The notes beneath the pieces are model-generated. The model saw only the letters and a list, made by a program, of their open reading frames with translations. It was not told where the DNA came from and ran no database searches. Of a DNA stretch of 12,559 nucleotides, positions 6,928 through 11,838 are shown one piece after another; positions within the stretch are counted from its first letter, which is position 1; every line of letters starts with the position of its first letter. The stretch comes from an uncultured Clostridia bacterium (GTDB lineage Bacteria > Bacillota > Clostridia > Christensenellales > Aristaeellaceae). The stretch spans positions 1 to 12,559 of the forward strand of contig CANQGC010000062.1 in the NCBI GenBank assembly GCA_947600345.1, given 5' to 3'. Made by a program: the position numbers and the translations under genes.

Positions 6928-8039
6928 CAGATATTCCTCCTTGCCAGGGCCTGCTTGTCGGCGATGCGCTGTAGGATCACGTTGAGCAGGATCGCGAACA
7001 GCAGCAGTATGCCCTTGATGAATTCGGTGATCATTTTGTTCTGGAAGCCCAGCAGCGGGATGGCCTGGTCGATCACGGCGATCATCACCGCGCCGATCAC
7101 CACGCCGGTCATCTTGCCGTAGCCGCCGGTGACGGACACGCCGCCCAGCACGCAGGCCGCGATGGTGAACATCTCGTTGCCGTCGGCGGAGCCCTTCTCA
7201 ATGGCGTTGTAGAAGGCCAGCCACATGGCGCCGGCCAGGCCCGCGGTGGCGCCGCAGATCACGTGGGCCAGAATCTTGATGCGGTTGATGTGCACGCCGC
7301 GCATCTGCGCCGCCTCGGCGTTGGAGCCCACGGCGTAGAGGTTGCGGCCGGTCTTGGTGTACTTGAGGAACACGCCGGTGAGCACGACCACCACCGCCGC
7401 CAGAATCGACAGGTACGGCAGCGTGATGCCGAACACCGTCATGCTCTGATTGAGCACCGTCTTGAAGCCCGGCGCCAGGTCGGTGGGGGCGACCTTGTTC
7501 ATGCCCAGCATCCAGCTCATCGGTATCAGCGCGCGCACGATGTAGCTGGTCGAAAGCGTCACGATGATGGAAATCACGCGGCCGTAGCTCATCAGCAGGC
7601 CGTTGATCAGGCCCACCACCGCGCCGACCGCGATGGTGATCAGGAAGGCCAGCAGCGTCGATTGCAGCACGCCCAGGCCCATCAGCTTGCCGATCAGCGC
7701 GCCGGAGAAGGCCAGCACCGCCGTGATGGAGATGTCGATGGAGCCCACCAGCAGCACGCACAGCATGCCGCAGGCCATGACCATGTTGATCGAGCCGTTC
7801 TTGAGGATGTTGACGTAGTTGTTGGGAATATAGCCGGGGACGCGCAGGCTCACGGCCACCAGCAGCAAGATCAGAACCGCCAGCAGCGGGATCTCGCGGT
7901 GCTCGATCAGCAGCGCGTACAGGGGGGTGCCGGACTTCCTCTCGATGCCCATCTTCTGCTGGATCTGTCTCATGTCCATCAGAATCATGATGAGCACCAC
8001 GAGGCCCGCGGCGGTCAAAATCGTCTGTAGAATCTGCAT
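6927..8039 (-). CDS. Sugar ABC transporter permease (RbsC/RhaP/LsrC-type), first of two
   Basis: A 370-residue permease paralogous to its downstream neighbour. The core carries LLVGSIDISITAVLAFSG and the cytoplasmic motif TGRNLYAVGSNAEAAQMRGVHINRIK, both standard for the RbsC family. It is longer than typical RbsC (about 320 residues, from memory). Residues 1-22 form an additional hydrophobic helix, followed by a charged linker (residues 23-49, MRQIQQKMGIERKSG...) before the normal first membrane segment at about 50-65. The ATG at 8039 has AAGGGAG (8054-8048) with 8-nt spacing, which supports the extended start. It is 42 bp after the ATPase gene and overlaps the next permease by one base. It forms the channel with that permease. 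Substrate specificity rests mainly with the binding protein. Confidence 0.9.
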   Translation of the reverse strand: MQILQTILTAAGLVVLIMILMDMRQIQQKMGIERKSGTPLYALLIEHREIPLLAVLILLLVAVSLRVPGYIPNNYVNILKNGSINMVMACGMLCVLLVGSIDISITAVLAFSGALIGKLMGLGVLQSTLLAFLITIAVGAVVGLINGLLMSYGRVISIIVTLSTSYIVRALIPMSWMLGMNKVAPTDLAPGFKTVLNQSMTVFGITLPYLSILAAVVVVLTGVFLKYTKTGRNLYAVGSNAEAAQMRGVHINRIKILAHVICGATAGLAGAMWLAFYNAIEKGSADGNEMFTIAACVLGGVSVTGGYGKMTGVVIGAVMIAVIDQAIPLLGFQNKMITEFIKGILLLFAILLNVILQRIADKQALARRNI

Positions 8040-8081
8040 CAGTTCCGCTCCCTTCTATAAAGCGATCGCCGGGCGCCGGAC

Positions 8082-9608
8082 TCAGGCGTTGGCCTCGGCC
8101 AGCTCGTCCTCGTCGTCCTCCTTGCCCTTGGGCATGGCCGCCGCGAGCACGGTGTCCTGGCTGAGTCCCTCGGTGTCAAACTCGGCGGTCACGTGCCCCT
8201 CGCTCATCACGTACAGGCGGTCGGACATGTTGATGACCTCCGGCAGCTCCGAGGAGATCATCAGGATGCCCAGGCCCTTGCTGGCCAGATCGGACATGAT
8301 CTCGTAGATCTGCGCCTTGGAGCCCACGTCCACGCCCTTGGTCGGCTCGTCCAGTATGATCAGCTTCGGGCTGGCCGCCAGCTGCTTGGCCACGACCACC
8401 TTCTGCTGGTTGCCGCCCGAGAGCGCGCCGGTGTGGGTGTCGGTGTCCGGCGCCTTGATGGCCAGCAGCTCCTTCAAATCGTTGGAGATTTCGTACTCCT
8501 TGTCCTTCATCAGGAAGGGGCCGTTCTGGCAGCGCTTAAGCACCGGAAGGGAGATGTTGTAGTTGATGGACCAATCCAGCAGCAGGCCCTGCTTCTGCCT
8601 GTCCTCGGGCAGCAGCCCCAGGCCGGCCTGCATGCACTGAATCGGCGTGAAGCCGGTGATCTGCCGGTCTTCGAAGTAGACGTCGCCGGAGTCGGCCTTG
8701 GTGATGCCGAACACGCTCTCCATGACCTCCGTGCGTCCGGCGCCCACCAGGCCGGTCAGACCCACGATCTCGCCCGCGCGCACGTTCAGGCAGACATCGC
8801 GGTAGAAGCCCGTGCGAGAGAGATGGTCGATTCGCAACAGCTCCTCGCCTACCTCGGTCTTCTTCTTGGGATAGAGCTGGGTGATCTCGCGGCCCACCAT
8901 GTGGTGCACCAGCATCGGCGTGTCCACCTCGTCCAGGTTCCAGGAGCCGATGTACTGGGCATCGCGGAACACGGTCACGCGGTCGGCCAGGCCGAAGATG
9001 TCCTCGAAGCGGTGGGAGATGAGGATGATGCCCGTGCCGCGCTTGCGCAGCCTGCGGGCGATGGTGTAGAGCTCCTCGCTCTCGCGCCGGGACAGCGCCG
9101 CCGTCGGCTCGTCCATGATCAGTATGCGCGCGTTCATCGAGAGCGCCTTGGCGATCTCGACCAGCTGCTGCTGGGCCACCGACAGCGAGCCCACCGACAC
9201 CGTAGGGCTGAAGTCCGCGCCCACGGAATCGAGCAGCTTCTTGGCCTCGGCGTTGGCCTTGGCCCAGTTAATGAAGGGGCCGGTCTTGAACTCGTGGCCG
9301 ATGAAGATGTTCTCCGCCACGCTCAGGTCCGGATACGACGCCGCGTGCTGGTAGATGGCCGCGATGCCGTACTTCTGGGCGACGATGGGGTCGGACATGA
9401 CGACCTTCTTGCCGTCGAGTATGATCTCGCCGCCGTCGGGCTGATGCACGCCCGTGAGCGTCTTGATGAAGGTCGACTTGCCCGCGCCGTTCTCGCCGAC
9501 CAGCGCGTGGATCTCCCCTGCCTTCAGGTTGAAGTGCACGCCGTCGAGCGCCTTCACACCGGGGAAGATCTTTGTGATGTCATTCATTTCCAGTATGTAT
9601 TCCGACAT
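8082..9608 (-). CDS. Sugar ABC transporter ATP-binding protein (RbsA/RhaT/LsrA-type, two nucleotide-binding domains)
   Basis: A 508-residue tandem ATPase that powers the importer from the cytoplasmic side. Domain 1 has Walker A GENGAGKST (K44), signature LSVAQQQLVEIAKAL and Walker B ILIMDEPTAALS. Domain 2 has a degenerate Walker A, GLVGAGRTE, lacking the Lys-Ser/Thr pair. That is normal in the second half of the RbsA/MglA class. It is followed by LSGGNQQKVVVAKQL and LIILDEPTKGVD. Length is as expected, with an acidic tail (KEDDEDELAEANA). The ATG at 9608 is preceded by GGAGGT (9620-9615) with 7-nt spacing to GGAGG. A longer in-frame start at 9659 would place coding sequence over this ribosome binding site and a leader hairpin, so it is less likely. 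First gene of the importer operon and divergent from the AraC-family regulator. Confidence 0.93.
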   Translation of the reverse strand: MSEYILEMNDITKIFPGVKALDGVHFNLKAGEIHALVGENGAGKSTFIKTLTGVHQPDGGEIILDGKKVVMSDPIVAQKYGIAAIYQHAASYPDLSVAENIFIGHEFKTGPFINWAKANAEAKKLLDSVGADFSPTVSVGSLSVAQQQLVEIAKALSMNARILIMDEPTAALSRRESEELYTIARRLRKRGTGIILISHRFEDIFGLADRVTVFRDAQYIGSWNLDEVDTPMLVHHMVGREITQLYPKKKTEVGEELLRIDHLSRTGFYRDVCLNVRAGEIVGLTGLVGAGRTEVMESVFGITKADSGDVYFEDRQITGFTPIQCMQAGLGLLPEDRQKQGLLLDWSINYNISLPVLKRCQNGPFLMKDKEYEISNDLKELLAIKAPDTDTHTGALSGGNQQKVVVAKQLAASPKLIILDEPTKGVDVGSKAQIYEIMSDLASKGLGILMISSELPEVINMSDRLYVMSEGHVTAEFDTEGLSQDTVLAAAMPKGKEDDEDELAEANA

Positions 9609-9632
9609 GCAATTACCTCCGCCTGCTGGATT

Positions 9633-9649
9633 CGCCGGAGCCTCCGGCG
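9633..9649 (-). promoter_or_regulatory. GC-rich hairpin in the ABC operon leader
   Basis: CGCCGGA (9633-9639) pairs with TCCGGCG (9643-9649) around a 3-nt loop, 13 bases upstream of the ATPase ribosome binding site. A smaller stem, AGCGG/CCGCT, lies at 9669-9680. They fold in the roughly 178-nt 5' leader predicted from the operon promoter. There is no U-run, so a terminator is not indicated. Confidence 0.45.
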
Positions 9650-9702
9650 GTAGTACCATGGGGGTCGCAGCGGCTCCGCTTAAGCAAACTTGACATTTGC
9701 CG

Positions 9703-9744
9703 AAACGAAACCATTTGTTCCCGATCTCTCCTTACTTTTCGTTT
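9703..9744. repeat. 8-bp inverted repeat in the divergent regulatory region
   Basis: AAACGAAA (9703-9710) and TTTCGTTT (9737-9744) form a perfect 8-bp inverted repeat with a 26-bp spacer, 34 bp centre to centre. It lies just upstream of the regulator's -35 box and within the transcribed leader of the importer. A dimeric or looping operator is possible. A second, smaller repeat GCAAA-N7-TTTGC is at 9684-9700. Confidence 0.35.
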
Positions 9745-9762
9745 TTTGCACCCAATTCCACC

Positions 9763-9791
9763 TTGTCTGTTCACCCATTTTCATATATAAT
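9763..9791 (+). promoter_or_regulatory. Promoter for the AraC-family regulator
   Basis: TTGTCT (9763-9768) and TATAAT (9786-9791) are separated by 17 bp, in an AT-rich stretch of an otherwise GC-rich intergenic region. The expected start is near 9798, giving a leader of about 95 nt to the GTG start of the regulator. The footprint of this promoter overlaps that of the opposite-strand importer promoter. Confidence 0.7.
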
Positions 9792-9792
9792 T

Positions 9793-9822
9793 AGTATAGA
9801 ACGTTAATTGCCGGTTTGTCAC
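9793..9822 (-). promoter_or_regulatory. Promoter for the sugar ABC importer operon
   Basis: Read on the - strand, GTGACA (9822-9817) and TATACT (9798-9793) are separated by 18 bp, each one mismatch from the consensus hexamer. The start would be near 9786, giving a leader of about 178 nt before the ATPase. The suboptimal spacing and -35 box fit a promoter that needs an activator, such as the divergent AraC-type protein. Confidence 0.55.
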
Positions 9823-9892
9823 TGACTAGCGTTGGCTCATAATTACGGTATCTTGGCTTTTTCAAACGACGGGAAAATGGAGGCGTGAAGGC

Positions 9893-10828
9893 GTGAATCA
9901 GGTGAATTTGAGCTGCAATCTGGACCTGGGGCCGAACTCCGTATGGCTCACGGTCACGGCGGCGCAGGCGGCGCGCTCGTCCATCGCCTACGTCCAGGAG
10001 CTGGGCGACTTTCACTGCGGCCCGGATTACTACACCAGCCGTGCCAACCTGCCCTCCTACCTGATCAAGCTCTGCGTGGCGGGGGAGGGCGCGCTCAGCT
10101 ACGAGGGCCAGAATTACGCCATCCATCCCGGCGACGTGTTCTGGATCGACTGTCGCCGGCGGCAGCACTACCGCACCGCGCCGGGCAAGGACAACTGGCG
10201 GGTGCTCTGGGTGCACCTCTACGGCGAGTCCTGCGCGGCCTACTACCAGCTCTTCCTGGCGCTCAACGACGGCCGGAACGTGGTGCGGCTGGAGTCGGAC
10301 GTGTCGGTGCGCAGCACGCTGGAGATGCTGCTCAAGCTCTACCGGGAGGGCGGCAACACCCTGCAGGACGACGTGCAGGCCTCGGCGCTGCTGACCCAGC
10401 TGATGACCTACTGCATCCAGGCGGCCAGCGCGGGCGGCGGAAGCGCCAAGCACATCCCGGCCTACGTGATCGACACGCGCAACTACATCAACCTGCACTA
10501 CGCCGAGCGCGTGACGCTGGACGACCTGTCCCGCTCGATCTCCATCAACAAGTTTTACCTGCAGAAGCTGTTCAAGCGCTACTTCGGCCTCTCGCCCAAC
10601 GAGTACCTGATCCACACCCGGCTCACTCACGCCAAGCAGCTGCTGCGCACCACGGCCCAGCCCGTCAGCCAGATCGCCATGGACGTGGGCATCAACAACA
10701 TCGGCCACTTCATCACGCTGTTCAAGCGCTACGAGGGCATCACCCCCAGCGCCTACCGCCAGCGCTGGTACCTGGAGGGCGAAATGGAGCCGCTGGGCGC
10801 GGCCGGACAGGAGGGCTCGGGACAGTGA
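9893..10828 (+). CDS. AraC-family transcriptional regulator
   Basis: A 311-residue ligand-responsive regulator. The N-terminal cupin-like effector domain (about residues 50-125) includes YLIKLCVAGEGALSYEGQNYAIHPGDVFWID, the usual AraC jelly-roll pattern. The C-terminal domain has two helix-turn-helix motifs. The first is VTLDDLSRSISINKFYLQKLFKRYFG (from 207, in parts) and the second is VSQIAMDVGINNIGHFITLFKRYEG (from 258), ending in the family's TPSAYRQR. It starts at GTG 9893, after GGAGG (9879-9883) with 9-nt spacing; no ATG fits as well. It is divergent from the importer with overlapping promoters, so it most likely activates or represses that operon in response to its sugar. Its stop overlaps the next gene (GTGA), indicating co-translation with the HAD phosphatase. 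The effector molecule is unknown. Confidence 0.92.
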   Translation: MNQVNLSCNLDLGPNSVWLTVTAAQAARSSIAYVQELGDFHCGPDYYTSRANLPSYLIKLCVAGEGALSYEGQNYAIHPGDVFWIDCRRRQHYRTAPGKDNWRVLWVHLYGESCAAYYQLFLALNDGRNVVRLESDVSVRSTLEMLLKLYREGGNTLQDDVQASALLTQLMTYCIQAASAGGGSAKHIPAYVIDTRNYINLHYAERVTLDDLSRSISINKFYLQKLFKRYFGLSPNEYLIHTRLTHAKQLLRTTAQPVSQIAMDVGINNIGHFITLFKRYEGITPSAYRQRWYLEGEMEPLGAAGQEGSGQ

Positions 10829-11385
10829 ACGTGTACGATTTCGACAACACCATACTGCGCGGCGACAGCACGGCCCGCTTCGTGGCCTTCTGCCTGCGCC
10901 GCTATCCCGCCATCTGGCCGGACATCCCGGGCCAGGCGGTCAACGCGCTGCTGTTTGCGCTGCGGATTCGCAGGAAGCAGGACTTCAAGCAGCGGCTGCT
11001 GTCCTTCATGGGGCGCATCGGCGACGTGGACGCGGCGGTTTCGGCGTTCTGGGAGGAGAACTTCTCCCGGGTGAAGGCGTACTACTATGAAGTGCGCCGC
11101 CCGGACGACGTGGTGATCTCCGCCTCGCCGGAGTTCCTGATCGCCCCCGCCTGCGCGAGGCTCGGCATCCGCACGGTGATGGGCTCGCCGGTGGACAGGC
11201 GCACGGGCCGGTTCTCCGGCCCCAACTGCCACGGGGAGGAGAAGGTGCGCCGCTTCCGGGAAATCTTCCCCGATGGCCAGATCGACGACTTCTACTCCGA
11301 CTCCCACTCGGACGATCCGCTGGCGAAGCTGGCGAAGCGGGCGTTCCTGGTGAAGGGCGAAAAGCTGCTGCCCTGGGAGGAGTGA
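10825..11385 (+). CDS. HAD-IB family phosphatase (SerB-like/PgpC-like)
   Basis: A small 186-residue haloacid-dehalogenase hydrolase. Motif I is YDFDNTIL, with nucleophile D5 and acid/base D7. Motif II is VVISASPE (S99), the motif III Lys is K140 in HGEEKVRRF, and motif IV is YSDSHSDDPL (D159, D163). The helical cap region after motif I (about 15-85) and the Y-S-D-S-x-S-D-x-P-L ending are typical of subfamily IB, which contains phosphoserine phosphatase and phosphatidylglycerophosphatase C. All catalytic residues are present, so it should be active on a phosphomonoester; the substrate cannot be assigned. The GTG start at 10825 overlaps the regulator's TGA by 4 bases and has GGAGGG (10810-10815) 9 nt upstream. 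Co-expression with the regulator hints at dephosphorylation of an intermediate or inducer from the imported compound. A housekeeping lipid or amino-acid role is equally possible. Confidence 0.88.
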   Translation: MNVYDFDNTILRGDSTARFVAFCLRRYPAIWPDIPGQAVNALLFALRIRRKQDFKQRLLSFMGRIGDVDAAVSAFWEENFSRVKAYYYEVRRPDDVVISASPEFLIAPACARLGIRTVMGSPVDRRTGRFSGPNCHGEEKVRRFREIFPDGQIDDFYSDSHSDDPLAKLAKRAFLVKGEKLLPWEE

Positions 11386-11403
11386 AAATTCGCGCAAATT
11401 TTC
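11384..11403 (+). terminator. Weak hairpin after the HAD phosphatase gene
   Basis: GAAAATT (11384-11390) and AATTTTC (11397-11403) form a 7-bp AT-rich stem with a 6-nt loop overlapping the HAD stop codon. The large GC inverted repeat at 11405-11436 follows at once. Together they may end the regulator/phosphatase transcript. No T-run follows. Confidence 0.3.
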
Positions 11404-11404
11404 C

Positions 11405-11436
11405 CGCCGCGGGGGTTGACGAAAGGCCCCGCGGCG
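11405..11436. promoter_or_regulatory. 10-bp inverted repeat enclosing the -35 box of the mgtE promoter
   Basis: CGCCGCGGGG (11405-11414) and CCCCGCGGCG (11427-11436) are perfect inverted 10-mers with a 12-bp spacer. The -35 hexamer TTGACG (11416-11421) lies inside the spacer. This could be an operator for a dimeric repressor that would mask the promoter. It could also be a terminator stem for the upstream gene, or both. Confidence 0.55.
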
Positions 11437-11444
11437 ACTATTAT
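11416..11444 (+). promoter_or_regulatory. Promoter of the mgtE leader transcript
   Basis: TTGACG (11416-11421) and TATTAT (11439-11444) are separated by exactly 17 bp, each one mismatch from consensus. Transcription should begin near 11451, about 390 nt before the mgtE start codon. No comparable promoter is visible nearer to mgtE, so the long leader looks genuine. Confidence 0.75.
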
Positions 11445-11491
11445 TGATAGTAGGGGATTTTCCCCACAATTCAGTTAGGAGGTGGCAAAGC

Positions 11492-11563
11492 ATGGACGAC
11501 GGCGGAAGAAGTATGTCGGCTGATGGCGTGCCTCGAGGCGTGCGTTCATCGCTGCGCCGCTGA
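11492..11563 (+). CDS. Putative 23-residue leader peptide upstream of mgtE
   Basis: A short ORF begins at ATG 11492 with a very strong ribosome binding site, AGGAGGTGG (11477-11485), 9 nt upstream when counted from GGAGG. It ends at TGA 11561. It starts about 40 nt into the predicted transcript. The peptide begins MDDGGRSM and ends GVRSSLRR: acidic at the N-terminus, strongly basic at the C-terminus, with no hydrophobic segment. A stem (11527-11532 with 11537-11542, loop TCGA) lies inside it and would be melted by translating ribosomes. The base directly after the stop begins TCCTTCTCTTC (11564-11574), which can pair with other parts of the leader. I infer a regulatory role in cis for its translation. 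A stand-alone peptide function cannot be excluded. No homology to a known leader peptide is claimed. Confidence 0.5.
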   Translation: MDDGGRSMSADGVPRGVRSSLRR

Positions 11564-11778
11564 TCCTTCTCTTCAGGTGCCGCGTGACGGCGGCGCCCAT
11601 TGAAAGGCCGGCGGTGCGTTGAAAAACGCCGGCATCAAAGGGTGGGTTTTCGGAATCGAAGAGAAGCCCACTCCAGGCAGGCCCTCATTCTTCACACGAA
11701 ATCCGAACGTCAAATCGGTCGGCGGTCGCTCGACGGAGTGCGCTTTCGTGCGCAATTTGCGAAGTGCGGACGCTGAAT

Positions 11779-11810
11779 CCCGCGCGCACGCGCGGGCCCC
11801 GCTCGCGGGG
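11779..11810 (+). promoter_or_regulatory. Two adjacent GC hairpins just upstream of the mgtE ribosome binding site
   Basis: CCCGCGCG (11779-11786) pairs with CGCGCGGG (11789-11796). Directly adjacent, CCCCGC (11797-11802) pairs with GCGGGG (11805-11810). The second stem ends 12 bases before AAGGAGG. The nominal 2-nt loops will in practice open by a base pair. No U-run follows, so these are insulating or ribosome-access elements rather than an intrinsic terminator. Confidence 0.5.
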
Positions 11811-11838
11811 AAATCTGAGAAGAAGGAGGAGGAAGCCT

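Larger units (their letters stand above)
11451..11838 (+). promoter_or_regulatory. Long structured 5' leader of mgtE containing an upstream ORF
   Basis: No large gene fits in these 388 bases; they look like a regulatory leader RNA. Stems I can pair by eye, in order, are as follows. GGGGA/TCCCC is at 11453-11465. GGTGCCGC (11576-11583) pairs with GCGGCGCC (11590-11597). GCGTT-GAAA-AACGC with outer GCCG/CGGC is at 11607-11633. GGGTGGG (11640-11646) pairs with CCCACTC (11667-11673). TCG-GTCG pairs with CGAC-GA at about 11715-11737. TGCGC/GCGCA is at 11739-11754. Two adjacent GC stems lie at 11779-11796 and 11797-11810. The mgtE ribosome binding site, AAGGAGGAGG, is at 11823-11832. I do not find the conserved segments of the M-box Mg2+ riboswitch. 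There is no terminator-like U-run, so control would more likely act on translation than on transcription. Confidence 0.6.

Noticed and set aside
5782..7122. Large open frames opposite the ABC permease genes (and similar ones opposite lysS and the ATPase)
   Set aside because: Their translations are low-complexity, rich in His, Gln, Ala, Arg and Val, with no domain motifs. They mirror clear genes on the other strand, as expected of high-GC DNA.
9609..9659. Longer N-terminus of the ABC ATPase starting at 9659
   Set aside because: The extra 17 residues would be encoded across a hairpin and the GGAGGT site that serves the ATG at 9608. The family N-terminus begins at that ATG.
9690..9718. Second + strand promoter from TTGACA at 9690
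   Set aside because: The bases 17 bp downstream (ATTTGT) are a poor -10. The TTGTCT/TATAAT pair at 9763-9791 is far better.
11451..11600. M-box (ykoK) Mg2+ riboswitch in front of mgtE
   Set aside because: Only a GTTAGG-like match (11474-11479) was found, and it is part of the leader ORF's ribosome binding site. The conserved downstream M-box blocks are missing by eye. A covariance-model search would settle it.
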